64,000 nucleotides of DNA from Agaribacillus aureus (GTDB taxonomy: Bacteria > Bacteroidota > Bacteroidia > Cytophagales > Cyclobacteriaceae): assembly GCA_030442055.1 (NCBI GenBank), contig JAUJEB010000001.1:682001-746000 (forward strand), written 5' to 3'. Below, piece by piece: positions 35,218-44,467 of this stretch; the first letter of the stretch is position 1, and each line of letters begins with the position of its first letter. The position numbers and the translations under genes are program-made. The notes under the pieces were generated by a model. The model had not been told where the DNA came from. It did no database searches and worked only from the letters and a program-made list of their open reading frames with translations.

Positions 35218-37269
35218 ATGAGATGGACAATTAAGAATAAATTGATTACGGGATTTTCCGCGTTGGCCTTGCTAATGCTGATGATCGTATTCTTCAACTT
35301 CAGGGGTTTACAACAAAATGAGGAATTAGTCTCCAGGGTGGCTGAATTAAGATCTCCAACTGCCCAAGCGAGTTTAAGAATGATGAATGGGATAAACCAA
35401 TCTTTGGCAGGGCTTAGAGGCTGGATGCTATTAAATAACACCACATTTAAAGATGCAAGGCAAAAAGCATGGTCAGATTATATCGACGAGGGACATAGGG
35501 AGATGAAAACATTATCCAAAAACTGGACGAATCTTGAAAACATAAAGAGGTTAAATGAAATAGGAGATAATTTAGAAAAGTTCCGACAATATCAGAAAGA
35601 AATAGAGAACATGGCCAATACCGATGAAAATATTCCTTCCTTTAATATGTTGTTAACTAAGGCCGCACCAAAAGCTGCCATCATGTCAACGGAGATCACC
35701 GCAATGATCGATTTGGAAGCTAAAAGGGAAGCCACTGTAGAGCGAAAAGCTGTACTGGCAATGATGGCCGATGTAAGAGGAACGTTAGGCCTTGGTTTAG
35801 CCAATATCAGGGCGTATCTGCTTACAGGAGATGAAAAATTTAGTCAGAATTTCTTAACACTTTGGGAAAAAAATGAAAGAAGATTTACCGATCTGTCCAA
35901 CAACTATAATGGCTTAAACGGATCGCAGCAAAAGGCCTTTAATAACTTCAAAACAGCCAGGGACGAGTTTAAACAATATCCACCTAAAATGTTTGAATTA
36001 AGGGGAAATGAAGACTGGAACATCGCAAATTATTGGTTGAAAACCAAGGCAGCGCCTGTAGCCACTAAAATAACAGCTTCACTGGAAGATATGGTAGAGA
36101 ACCAAAAGGAGTTGCTGGATACAGATATTATGACGCTTGCCAGTCTGAGCTTGTCTATGAAAAGAAATTCGTTTATCATTCTTTTTGTTGCCCTGGCCTT
36201 TGCAATTTTTATAGTTGTATTCATTGTAAACAGTATCACAAAACCAATTTTCAGACTCAATGCCAATATTGGAGCCATCGCAAAAGGCGACTTGACAACC
36301 GACGTGCTTGTCAAAGGAAACGATGAAATTGCTGTGGCTACCTCAAACATGAAATTAATGGTAGAGAAACTGAAAGAGGTAATTATGACGGTTAAGAATG
36401 GCTCGGATAATATTGCCACTGCAAGTGCTGAAATGAATAGCTCATCACAACAAATGTCGCAAGGCGCTACTGAGCAGGCCAGCTCGGCGGAGGAGGTATC
36501 CTCCTCTATGGAAGAAATGGCCGCCAACATTCAACAAAACACAGATAATGCGAAAGAAACTGAAAAAATAGCCGGAAGCGCAGCGAGTAGCATTAAAGAA
36601 AGCAGTGAATCTGTGAATCAAACCGTTGAATCCATGAAAACCATCACCGACAAAATATCAATCATTGGAGAAATAGCCAGGCAAACTAATTTATTGGCGC
36701 TCAATGCCGCCGTGGAAGCTGCGAGGGCCGGAGAACATGGAAAAGGTTTTGCCGTAGTAGCAGCTGAAATACGCCGGCTGGCAGAGAGAAGTCAATCAGC
36801 AGCTACCGAAATTGATGAGGTTTCTTCTTCCAGTGTCGACATTGCTAAAAAATCAGGAGAATTATTGGAAAGCATTGTCCCTGAAATTCAGAAGACCTCT
36901 GATCTGGTAAGAGAGATTACTTCAGCTAGTATCGAGCAAAGCAGTGGCGCTAACCAAGTCAATGGTGCTATCCAGCAATTGAATCAGATCGTTCAGCAAA
37001 ATGCCGCATCAGCAGAGCAAATGGCGGCAAATTCTGAAGAACTCAATAGCCAGGCAGATATGTTGAAAGAAGCTGTCGGTTTTTTCAAAGTCGATGACAG
37101 GAATACCTCCCAATCTGCAAAAATAGCAAGGTCAAACTTTAGGAAACCCGAAGCGTTCAGCATGAAAAAAGAAGAATTGACAGCCATAACCAGTAATGGT
37201 AACGGCGGTGTTGATATTGATCTGGGCGATACCAACGGCCATTCAGATAATGATTACGAGAAGTTCTAA
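35218..37269 (+). CDS. Methyl-accepting chemotaxis protein
   Basis: 683-residue chemoreceptor: TM1 about 8-28, a long helical periplasmic sensor of about 285 residues, TM2 about 317-340 ([19 protein letters not shown]), HAMP about 341-395 and a cytoplasmic signalling domain. The conserved hairpin tip is at about 484-525 ([29 protein letters not shown]). Methylation helices with repeated Q/E/A/S surround it. The last residues are DNDYEKF after an acidic linker; this fits the loose pentapeptide pattern x-[HFYW]-x-x-[HFYW] used by receptors to tether CheR/CheB, which are encoded downstream. It is the only receptor with this domain in the window. Confidence 0.96.
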   Translation: MRWTIKNKLITGFSALALLMLMIVFFNFRGLQQNEELVSRVAELRSPTAQASLRMMNGINQSLAGLRGWMLLNNTTFKDARQKAWSDYIDEGHREMKTLSKNWTNLENIKRLNEIGDNLEKFRQYQKEIENMANTDENIPSFNMLLTKAAPKAAIMSTEITAMIDLEAKREATVERKAVLAMMADVRGTLGLGLANIRAYLLTGDEKFSQNFLTLWEKNERRFTDLSNNYNGLNGSQQKAFNNFKTARDEFKQYPPKMFELRGNEDWNIANYWLKTKAAPVATKITASLEDMVENQKELLDTDIMTLASLSLSMKRNSFIILFVALAFAIFIVVFIVNSITKPIFRLNANIGAIAKGDLTTDVLVKGNDEIAVATSNMKLMVEKLKEVIMTVKNGSDNIATASAEMNSSSQQMSQGATEQASSAEEVSSSMEEMAANIQQNTDNAKETEKIAGSAASSIKESSESVNQTVESMKTITDKISIIGEIARQTNLLALNAAVEAARAGEHGKGFAVVAAEIRRLAERSQSAATEIDEVSSSSVDIAKKSGELLESIVPEIQKTSDLVREITSASIEQSSGANQVNGAIQQLNQIVQQNAASAEQMAANSEELNSQADMLKEAVGFFKVDDRNTSQSAKIARSNFRKPEAFSMKKEELTAITSNGNGGVDIDLGDTNGHSDNDYEKF

Positions 37270-37295
37270 ATCAAGTAAACATTTCAAACTGGTCA

Positions 37296-37354
37296 TATGG
37301 AATGAAACAGCAGGCAATACTGTGTTTGTTAAATGCGGTATTGCCAGTTCCATA
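37296..37354 (+). other. Hairpin between MCP and porin genes
   Basis: Stem GGCAATAC / GTATTGCC (8 bases, 17-base loop), with a second outer pairing TATGGAA / TTCCATA. There is no T-run after it, so it may be an mRNA-processing or weak stop element that separates the cheA-cheW-MCP part from the porin gene. Confidence 0.45.
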
Positions 37355-37401
37355 CCATTATTCTGACTTCATAGGTCCTTCTAATAAAAACGACTATAAA
37401 C

Positions 37402-38739
37402 ATGGATAATACAATTGTAAAAGGAGGGATTATCATAATGATCATAAGCTCCTCAATTATCTCTAATGCTCAGGTGAAACTGTCAGGAGATATACGGTCA
37501 CGCGCCGAATATAGGCACGGCTATAAATCGCTTGCAGATCTTTCGCAGGATCCCGCCTTTTTTATTTCTCAAAGGACAAGGTTAACATTTAGTTATGATA
37601 GTGAAAAATATAAGGTTGGAATAGCCTTGCAGGATATCAGAACATGGGGAAACCAAACACAACTCAATATAAGCGACAATTTATTGTCAATCCATGAGGC
37701 ATGGGCGGAGATCCTTTTTAAAAATGATCTGTCATTAAAGTTGGGACGGCAGGAACTCGTTTATGATGATCAAAGAATTTTGGGAAATGTGGACTGGGCC
37801 ATGCAGGGAAGAAGTCATGATGTAGCCTTGTTTAAATATGCAGGTAAAAAAATAAAAGTACACCTCGGTGGCGCATTCAACCAGGATAAAGAACAACTTG
37901 ATAATAATATTTACACTGTTCCCAAAAACTATAAAACCTTGCAGTTTTTGTGGATGAACAATAAATTGAGTGATAAATTAAGCGCTAGTTTATTGGTTTT
38001 AAACAATGGATTACAGGTTTCATCAACCGATACATCAGGTAACGTTAAATATGACACCCGATTCAGCCAGACGCTTGGAACCAGGTTGGTACATAAAGGA
38101 GAAATCTGGAGTATAAATAGCTCGCTCTATTTGCAAACAGGTAAAGATGGCGCTGGTAAAAGGCTAAGCGCTTATAATATCGCAGCCGATATATCTTATA
38201 AGATAACAGGTAAACTATCTGCAATTGTTGGACTGGAATATCTAAGCGGCCAAAACCAAACCGATACCACCAGAGCATACACCAATATCAATCATTCATT
38301 CACACCGTTTTATGGAACTAACCATAAATTCAATGGCCTGATGGATTATTTCTATGTTGGCAGCGGACATGGACAGGTGGGTTTGCAAGATGCATTTGTG
38401 AAGATAAAGTATAAAAATAGTAAGAAGCAGTGGTTAGGCGCCGATCTGCATATTTTCTCCAGTGGCGCTACCGTCCTTGATAATAAAGCGTTTACAGATA
38501 ACGCCGAAATCAAGGAAATGGATAAATATTTAGGCTTTGAAATTGATTTAACTGGTGGTTTTAAAATTGCCAAAGAGGTAGATCTCAAAATGGGATACTC
38601 TCATATGCTGGGCTCCGAAACATTAGCTATCCTTAAAGGAGTAACCAAAACCGATGGCAATGGAAGGACCGATCAAATCAGCAATTGGGCCTGGGTAATG
38701 GTCGTTATTAAACCCACACTTATTGACAATAGCCCTTAA
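37402..38739 (+). CDS. Outer-membrane porin of the alginate-export (AlgE-like) type
   Basis: 445-residue beta-barrel protein with a signal peptide ending SNAQ. Typical phrases are LSGDIRSRAEYRHG near the start, RTRLTFSYDSEKYKVGIALQD, the central LKLGRQELVYDDQRILGNVDW and the QGRSHDVALFKY strand. These match the alginate_exp barrel family common in Bacteroidota, whose substrates vary. It is placed between the MCP and cheR on the same strand, so it may supply the periplasm with the compound that the receptor senses (inference). Confidence 0.8.
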   Translation: MDNTIVKGGIIIMIISSSIISNAQVKLSGDIRSRAEYRHGYKSLADLSQDPAFFISQRTRLTFSYDSEKYKVGIALQDIRTWGNQTQLNISDNLLSIHEAWAEILFKNDLSLKLGRQELVYDDQRILGNVDWAMQGRSHDVALFKYAGKKIKVHLGGAFNQDKEQLDNNIYTVPKNYKTLQFLWMNNKLSDKLSASLLVLNNGLQVSSTDTSGNVKYDTRFSQTLGTRLVHKGEIWSINSSLYLQTGKDGAGKRLSAYNIAADISYKITGKLSAIVGLEYLSGQNQTDTTRAYTNINHSFTPFYGTNHKFNGLMDYFYVGSGHGQVGLQDAFVKIKYKNSKKQWLGADLHIFSSGATVLDNKAFTDNAEIKEMDKYLGFEIDLTGGFKIAKEVDLKMGYSHMLGSETLAILKGVTKTDGNGRTDQISNWAWVMVVIKPTLIDNSP

Positions 38740-38880
38740 ATTTCACTTTTACTATCCATGTCCATTGGTTAAGATCTTATCAAGGCTATACCATGCGGTC
38801 AGGATGCAGATAATAGTACAGTTGATTATATAATATTTTTGATTTTGCAGTTAAATCATTACAGCAATAGCAAAGTACCT

Positions 38881-39696
38881 ATGAGTGATCCGGAGTTTAT
38901 TAAACTTAGCGGATTTATATATACTCATTTTGGCATTAAACTCCCTATCGCCAAGAAAATAATGATAGAAGGGAGGTTACAAAAGCGCCTTTTGGCGGTA
39001 GGCCTGCCATCTTTTAAAAGCTACTTCGAATTTGTGACCAGCAAAGAAGGCCAATTGGAACTATTAAATATGATAGACTCGGTTTCTACCAACAAAACCG
39101 ATTTTTTTAGAGAACCCTATCATTTTGAGTACATGACCGAACAACTACTTCCTGAATACTTTACCGAGCAGGGAAGAAAACCACTTACAATTTGGAGCGC
39201 CGCAGCTTCTAGCGGAGAGGAACCTTATACCCTGGCCATTTGCATAGAAGAATATAATAAAAAGACAATTAATAAAATCGAATATTCCTTATTGGGTACT
39301 GATATTTCTGTTGAAATACTCAAAAAAGCCGTTGTAGCCGTTTATGATGAGGCAAAAATTGCCACCATCCCCGCTGGTTTAAAACGTACCTACTTTCTCC
39401 GAAACAAGGATAAAGCTAAAAAACTGGTTCGGGTAATCCCTGGGTTGAGAAGCAAGGTTAAATTCCAAAGAGTCAATTTGATGGATGACACCTACCATGT
39501 CGACACCAACTTTGATTTTATATTTTGTAGAAATGTACTGATATACTTTGATAAAAAAACGCAAGAAAATGTCATCAACAAATTATGTTCAAATTTGCGA
39601 AAAGGCGGGTATTTTTTTCTGGGTCATTCGGAATCTGTGGTAGGCATGAATGTGCCTCTGATACAAGTCAAGCCAACTATTTATAAAAAAATGTGA
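38881..39696 (+). CDS. cheR: Chemoreceptor methyltransferase CheR
   Basis: SAM-dependent glutamate methyltransferase of 271 residues from the ATG at 38881 (a TTG at 38839 keeps the frame open). An N-terminal helical domain includes IMIEGRLQKRL and SVSTNKTDFFREPYHF; the SAM-binding domain has IWSAAASSGEEPYTLA and FDFIFCRNVLIYFD, ending GYFFLGHSES. A beta-subdomain insertion typical of pentapeptide-binding CheR is plausible between these parts. It is followed after one base by the kinase-like gene. Confidence 0.96.
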   Translation: MSDPEFIKLSGFIYTHFGIKLPIAKKIMIEGRLQKRLLAVGLPSFKSYFEFVTSKEGQLELLNMIDSVSTNKTDFFREPYHFEYMTEQLLPEYFTEQGRKPLTIWSAAASSGEEPYTLAICIEEYNKKTINKIEYSLLGTDISVEILKKAVVAVYDEAKIATIPAGLKRTYFLRNKDKAKKLVRVIPGLRSKVKFQRVNLMDDTYHVDTNFDFIFCRNVLIYFDKKTQENVINKLCSNLRKGGYFFLGHSESVVGMNVPLIQVKPTIYKKM

Positions 39697-39697
39697 T

Positions 39698-40594
39698 ATG
39701 GGAAACCAAATAAAACTTACAGATGCAGAGTTGTTGAACGAGTTAAAAATTCGTTTCGAACAAAACCAAAAAATACTGAAAGCGCAAAAGAAAATGATCA
39801 GACAAGTCGAAGATCTGAATGAAAAGCTTATTGAATCGGAAAGGCTCAAAGGTCATTTTTTGTCAAATATTAAAAATGAAATAAACAATCCGCTGGCTGC
39901 AATTTTAGGGCTTTCAAACAGTATTATGTCTAATGCCCACGATAAAGATAAAGTGGCAATCAACTCAGCATTAATTCACAAGGAGATTGTTAATCTGAAT
40001 TTCCAATTGGGCAACATTTTTTGTGCTGCGGAGATAGAGGCCGGTGAGAAATCTCCTGAAATATCCAATGTAAATATTTGCGCCCTTATTGAATCTGTTA
40101 TTGATATGTTTGCCGATACCGCCAAACAGAAAAATATTCATATAAAATTCAATTATACCAGCAAGACGTCTTTTAAAACAGACGCTGCTAAACTTCATTT
40201 AATACTATCAAACCTTTTATCCAATGCCATTAAGTTTGGTGGCGAATGTTCTGAAATAACAGTTAAAACCGATATCGATAAAGACCAATTGATCATTAAT
40301 GTTATAGACAACGGAGTGGGCATAGCTGAAGAATACCATGCAGCAATTTTTGATCGCTTCAAACAATTAGAATCGGGAACAATGAAAGCGTATGAAGGAC
40401 ATGGCTTGGGGCTTTCAGTCGTAAAGTCTCTGGTAGATATTCTTAATGGTGAAATTGAAGTAGAAAGCGTTGAGGGATATGGAAGCGCTTTTACTATAAA
40501 ATTACCAGAGGGGCTCACTCTTCGGGACGATTTGCAGTTTTCCAGTTCTGGAAACGATTTTCTATTTGGGGATGATAATGAAGTAATATTTTGA
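39698..40594 (+). CDS. Histidine-kinase-like protein lacking the phospho-histidine
   Basis: 298-residue soluble protein: coiled coil (about 10-50), HisKA-like dimerisation helix and HATPase_c domain (about 170-285). In the helix the usual SHE(I/L)RTPL reads KNEINNPL (LSNIKNEINNPLAAILG), so position 60, the phospho-His, is Asn. The ATPase motifs are intact (LLSNAIKFGG, DNGVGIAEEY, FDRFKQLESG, GHGLGLSVV). It cannot autophosphorylate on the canonical residue but could bind ATP and act as a conformational partner or trans-kinase. Its four-base overlap with cheD and one-base gap from cheR show tight co-expression. Confidence 0.85.
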   Translation: MGNQIKLTDAELLNELKIRFEQNQKILKAQKKMIRQVEDLNEKLIESERLKGHFLSNIKNEINNPLAAILGLSNSIMSNAHDKDKVAINSALIHKEIVNLNFQLGNIFCAAEIEAGEKSPEISNVNICALIESVIDMFADTAKQKNIHIKFNYTSKTSFKTDAAKLHLILSNLLSNAIKFGGECSEITVKTDIDKDQLIINVIDNGVGIAEEYHAAIFDRFKQLESGTMKAYEGHGLGLSVVKSLVDILNGEIEVESVEGYGSAFTIKLPEGLTLRDDLQFSSSGNDFLFGDDNEVIF

Positions 40595-41055
40595 AAGAGC
40601 AGACTATTAATATATCCGGGCATTATTTATTTCCATCAGCTATTTTTGTTACTGAAAAAGACTATCTGGTCACGACAGTGCTGGGATCCTGCGTTGCCGT
40701 TTGCCTGTACGACACGGTAAGAAAAGTAGGGGGAATAAATCATTATATGCTGCCACTGTGGAACGGGAAAGGCTTAGCTTCTCCCAAATTTGGGAACATC
40801 GCGATAGAACAGTTAATCACAAAAATGTTAAAATCAGGTGCAAAAAAAGAAAACCTGATCGCCAAGCTATTTGGTGGCGCCAATCAATCAAGCTCGACTA
40901 TGCGAATCGGCGAAAGAAACGTGGAGTTAGCGATAGATCTGCTACAAAAAAACGACATCAATATCGTAGCCAGGAGCACAGGAGGTTTTGTAGGCAGAAA
41001 GATTATTTTTAATACTTCCACGGGACAGGTGCGCATGAAGTATGTTAACAAATAG
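40591..41055 (+). CDS. cheD: Chemoreceptor glutamine deamidase CheD
   Basis: 154-residue CheD, which converts specific receptor Gln residues to Glu and may bind a CheC-type phosphatase. The catalytic Cys34 is in TTVLGSCVAVCLYD and the His51 in GGINHYMLP; KLFGGANQ follows. The TTG start at 40591 overlaps the previous stop (TTGA), giving translational coupling. No CheC gene is in the window. Confidence 0.94.
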   Translation: MKEQTINISGHYLFPSAIFVTEKDYLVTTVLGSCVAVCLYDTVRKVGGINHYMLPLWNGKGLASPKFGNIAIEQLITKMLKSGAKKENLIAKLFGGANQSSSTMRIGERNVELAIDLLQKNDINIVARSTGGFVGRKIIFNTSTGQVRMKYVNK

Positions 41056-41130
41056 TCTCAGAAATAAATATCAAAACACATAATCTTGTGAGAATAATTT
41101 ATAGATAGATACCAAATAAACAAAAGTGAA

Positions 41131-42201
41131 ATGAAAGAGAAGGTGAAAGTTTTGATAATTGATGACTCCGCGGTGGTTCGAAATACGCTAACTTCTATAC
41201 TTTCCAGCGACAACGATATTAAAGTTGTGGGAACAGCTTCTGACCCATATGTCGCTGCCCAAAAATTAAAAAAAGAAATTCCCGATGTAATAACATTGGA
41301 TATAGAAATGCCACGTATGGATGGCATTACTTTTTTACACCGGCTGATGTCCCAGCATCCAATCCCGGTGGTGGTTATCTCGACACTTACCGAAAAGGGG
41401 ACCGGCACCGCCCTGAAGGCTTTGGAATATGGCGCAATTGAAGTAATAGGCAAGCCAAAAATTGATACAGCGGCAAAACTGAGAGAAAGCACCATTAAGT
41501 TATGCGATAAAGTGAAGGCTGCGGCATGCACTAAAATCAGGCGACTGCCCCCTTCTTCCATATTCAATGATCCACCAAAACTACCGGCTAATCTAAATCT
41601 GAAAAAAACAACCGGAAAAAGCCCGATAAAAACTACTGAGAAAGTGATCGCCATAGGCGCTTCCACCGGAGGTACAGAAGCCATTAAATCTTTTTTACTA
41701 GCTATGCCTCTGGATTGTTCAGGGATCGTAATAGTACAACATATGCCTGAGATCTTTACAAAACAATTTGCCAGGATGCTTAATGATAAATGTTCCATTA
41801 CCGTAAAAGAGGCTAAGAACGGGGATACAGTTTTGAGGGGGCAAGCGCTTATTGCCCCTGGCAATCATCATATGTTGCTAAAAAGAAATGGTGCAAGGTA
41901 TTATGTTGAGATCAAAGATGGGCCACTGGTAGGTAGGCATAAGCCTTCTGTGGACGTTTTATTCAGGGCTACCGCCAGGTATGCGGGTAGTAATGCTATC
42001 GGAATAATTATGACTGGAATGGGCAAGGATGGAGCAAAAGGTCTGTTGGAAATGAAAGAAGCAGGAGCACACACTATTGCTCAAGATGAAGCCTCCTCCG
42101 TGATTTTTGGAATGCCAAAGGAAGCCATAAGACTAAAGGCTGTCGATAACATTTTGCCGCTGAAGCAGATTGCGCCAAATATTCTTAAAATCATCAATTA
42201 A
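41131..42201 (+). CDS. cheB: Chemoreceptor methylesterase CheB
   Basis: 356-residue protein-glutamate methylesterase with an N-terminal receiver domain (Asp57 in [14 protein letters not shown]) and a C-terminal esterase. The catalytic triad is visible as Ser178 ([10 protein letters not shown]), His204 (VQHMPEIFT) and Asp300 ([10 protein letters not shown]). The linker is at about 130-165. It is the last gene of the chemosensory operon, 75 bases after cheD; a terminator is found at 42416. Confidence 0.97.
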   Translation: MKEKVKVLIIDDSAVVRNTLTSILSSDNDIKVVGTASDPYVAAQKLKKEIPDVITLDIEMPRMDGITFLHRLMSQHPIPVVVISTLTEKGTGTALKALEYGAIEVIGKPKIDTAAKLRESTIKLCDKVKAAACTKIRRLPPSSIFNDPPKLPANLNLKKTTGKSPIKTTEKVIAIGASTGGTEAIKSFLLAMPLDCSGIVIVQHMPEIFTKQFARMLNDKCSITVKEAKNGDTVLRGQALIAPGNHHMLLKRNGARYYVEIKDGPLVGRHKPSVDVLFRATARYAGSNAIGIIMTGMGKDGAKGLLEMKEAGAHTIAQDEASSVIFGMPKEAIRLKAVDNILPLKQIAPNILKIIN

Positions 42202-42415
42202 AATGTATTAACCTAAGTATACCTCCTTAATTGCCATACCTTCCCGCCAATTATACTTTAAAGGTTATACGGGATTAACTGTCAGCAACACACCTCACCG
42301 GTTGCATTACACTCCAACGGCTGTTATCGGTAAATCCTGTCATCCAATCTGTATACTGCCTTTAGTAATTCCTACCCATATGAATTATGGCCGGCGCTTT
42401 GGTTGCATACTTGCT

Positions 42416-42439
42416 TTCGGCAAAAGCCGAACTTTTTTT
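42416..42439 (+). terminator. Intrinsic terminator after the chemosensory operon
   Basis: TTCGGC-AAAA-GCCGAA then C and seven T residues, a textbook hairpin and T-run, 215 bases past the cheB stop. Whether the intervening DNA is untranslated or holds a small gene is unclear. Confidence 0.75.
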
Positions 42440-42442
42440 GCC

Positions 42443-42450
42443 TACATTTG
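42443..42450 (+). promoter_or_regulatory. Possible -7 promoter box
   Basis: TACATTTG matches the Bacteroidota -7 consensus TAnnTTTG immediately after the terminator. No clean -33 TTTG is seen about 19 bases upstream. It could serve the small frame at 42464 or the chitinase gene at 42688. Confidence 0.35.
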
Positions 42451-42463
42451 CAGACCAAAAGAA

Positions 42464-42604
42464 GTGTGTGTAGATTTGATAATCACCCAAGGTAATTATG
42501 TTTATCTTATAAAAAGGGGCACTGAGGACGATCCTCGTGAGGAGGATTATGGGAATTTTGAGCGAAGGATGTCCATGGACGCTGATCCTGAATCAATCAG
42601 ATAA
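42464..42604 (+). CDS. Possible small protein of unknown function (46 codons)
   Basis: A frame starting GTG 14 bases after the -7 box encodes VCVDLIITQGNYVYLIK and then a charged tail. No family is recognised. The frame stays open upstream to 42302, but that upstream part crosses the terminator and is not coding-like. Could equally be a gene remnant or a non-coding RNA. The rest of 42202-42687 shows nothing. Confidence 0.2.
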   Translation: MCVDLIITQGNYVYLIKRGTEDDPREEDYGNFERRMSMDADPESIR

Positions 42605-42687
42605 TATCATCCGGAGGTTATCGAAATTTCCTGAGCCAAAAATACAGAATTGCCATTAAGATCATAGCATCAATAATTTTACATAAA

Positions 42688-43881
42688 ATGAACAAGTACT
42701 GCATTTTTTTATCGCTTACCTTTTTGTTTTCAGGCTACGCACCAAGCCAAAAAGCATCGGACATCATGGAAAATCCTTTTGCTATCATGGCTTATTATGT
42801 AGCGGAAAGAGATTACCGTCCCGAACAGTTGCCACTGGAGAAATTGACCCATATCATATTTTCATTTACCAATGTCATCGACGGTGAAATGAAATTCAAG
42901 AACAAAAAATCAGCTGAAAAACTAAAGCTGCTGGTTGCGCAGAAAAAAAAACACCCCCACCTAAAAGTGATGATCGCCTGCGGAGGCTGGGGAGCTGACG
43001 GCTTTTCCGATATGGCACATACGGCAGAAAACAGAACCAGGTTTGTCAATAGCGCTATGGCATTTATCGAAGCCCATCAGCTGGATGGACTGGATATCGA
43101 TTGGGAATACCCCGGCATTCCCGCGGCGGGAACAAAGCATCGAAAGGAAGACAAGCAAAATTTTACCTTGTTGATGAAGGCACTGAGAGAAGAAATGAAT
43201 AAGCTTGACCGGCCACAAACGCTTACGTTTGCCGCTGCCGGCTGGAAGCGCTACTATGACAACATCGAGATCACAGAGGTGATGAAGTATGTTGATTACA
43301 TTAATGTGATGACTTACGATCAAATTGGCGCCAATTCGCCATATACAGGTCATCACACCGCCTTAGGATTGATCAAGGAAGAAGATATTGCAAAGTATCC
43401 CTATGGAGCGTTTATGGAAAGCAGAAAAGAAGCCATGGCCAAGCGTGGCTATCGGTGGGAACCGCGATCGGTGGAAAAAATAGTAGCGTTCTGCCTGGAA
43501 GCAGGTGTAAAGCGGGAGCAGATTGTGATAGGCGGGGCTTTTTACGGACGCGCATGGAAAGGGGTGCATCCCGATAAAAATGGATTGTACCAACGCAATG
43601 GCGGGTCTTATATCGGATGGAGTGCTTACCACCAGATCAGGGAAAAATACGAGGGTAAAAACGGCTTTCAGCGACATTGGGATCCCGTTGCCAAGGCGCC
43701 ATTTTTGTTCAACGCAACAGACAGTATCTTTATTTCCTATGACGATACCGCTTCCGTTGGATTAAAAACCAAATATGCATTGGATCAAAAACTTGGCGGT
43801 ATTATGTTTTGGGAATTGAGCAACGATACCAAAGAGGAAAACAGTCTCCTGGATGCGATTTATGAAGCGGCACAGCCGTAA
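42688..43881 (+). CDS. GH18 glycoside hydrolase (chitinase-like), secreted
   Basis: 397-residue secreted enzyme with signal peptide (MNKYCIFLSLTFLFSGYAPS). The GH18 catalytic motif DxxDxDxE is present in LDGLDIDWEYPG. Other family strands are IIFSFTNVIDG, VMIACGGWG and INVMTYD, with the late barrel strand GGIMFWELSND. Single catalytic domain, no chitin-binding module seen. The substrate is probably chitin or another N-acetylglucosamine polymer. It stands alone, and the next gene is on the opposite strand. Confidence 0.93.
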   Translation: MNKYCIFLSLTFLFSGYAPSQKASDIMENPFAIMAYYVAERDYRPEQLPLEKLTHIIFSFTNVIDGEMKFKNKKSAEKLKLLVAQKKKHPHLKVMIACGGWGADGFSDMAHTAENRTRFVNSAMAFIEAHQLDGLDIDWEYPGIPAAGTKHRKEDKQNFTLLMKALREEMNKLDRPQTLTFAAAGWKRYYDNIEITEVMKYVDYINVMTYDQIGANSPYTGHHTALGLIKEEDIAKYPYGAFMESRKEAMAKRGYRWEPRSVEKIVAFCLEAGVKREQIVIGGAFYGRAWKGVHPDKNGLYQRNGGSYIGWSAYHQIREKYEGKNGFQRHWDPVAKAPFLFNATDSIFISYDDTASVGLKTKYALDQKLGGIMFWELSNDTKEENSLLDAIYEAAQP

Positions 43882-43926
43882 AAAATTATCAATCCGTACG
43901 AAACTTTTGATTAACGGCCATTTTTG

Positions 43927-44376
43927 CTACCGCTCATTTGGGTTGCCCTGTCCTTGTTCCAGGAAATTTTTAAGACTTTCGGTAACATAAAAATCCCAGG
44001 CCGGGGCACATACGTCGTAACACTTTCCATGAGGAACAAGTCCCTGATGTATAAATGTTACAGTCACCCCTGCCTTGGTCTGTGTAAATCTCCAATGTAG
44101 TTTAGACCCAAGCCATTCCTCATCTATCCCCTCGACATTGTGATCCTGATTGGAGGCGATACACTCCCATAGTATATGATCGTAATCCGCAGAAATTATC
44201 TTGAATTTCCAATAGGAGTTCCCGCCAAAATCAATTTTAAAAACATCGCCCGGCATTATGGCAGGTTGATCTACAGGACCCCACCACTCCCCAATTTCCT
44301 GGGTTAGTGCCTTAAAAACCTGTTGAACACTACATTGGATCAAAACCGATTGCCTGTAATCTTCCTTTGTTTCCAT
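43927..44376 (-). CDS. SRPBCC/AHSA1-domain protein
   Basis: 149-residue START/Bet v1-like fold (activator of Hsp90 ATPase homologue 1-like). It starts at the ATG at 44376 (METKEDYRQS); the frame is open upstream to 44496 but that part overlaps the HxlR gene. Family phrases are SVQQVFKALTQEIGEWWGP, GGNSYWKFKI and VTFIHQGLVP. Divergent from an HxlR regulator across a perfect inverted repeat, so it is likely that regulator's target. Ligand unknown. Confidence 0.85.
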   Translation of the reverse strand: METKEDYRQSVLIQCSVQQVFKALTQEIGEWWGPVDQPAIMPGDVFKIDFGGNSYWKFKIISADYDHILWECIASNQDHNVEGIDEEWLGSKLHWRFTQTKAGVTVTFIHQGLVPHGKCYDVCAPAWDFYVTESLKNFLEQGQGNPNER

Positions 44377-44411
44377 ATTGAATTTTTCAAAATGTGATTG
44401 CAAAATAAAAC

Positions 44412-44451
44412 CAGTTGCAAATATGATGTAAATCCATTTCTTTTGCAACTG
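44412..44451. promoter_or_regulatory. Inverted repeat, likely HxlR operator (site 1)
   Basis: CAGTTGCAAA and TTTGCAACTG, perfect 10-base half-sites 20 bases apart, lie between the divergent SRPBCC and HxlR genes. HxlR regulators are usually auto-regulated through such a shared divergent operator. The same CAGTTGC core recurs at 45452. Confidence 0.6.
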
Positions 44452-44467
44452 TTTAAGGGAATATCTG

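Noticed and set aside
42302-42604. Full 100-codon frame with TTG start after cheB
   Set aside because: Its first half crosses an intrinsic terminator and looks non-coding; only the last 46 codons are kept as a low-confidence candidate.
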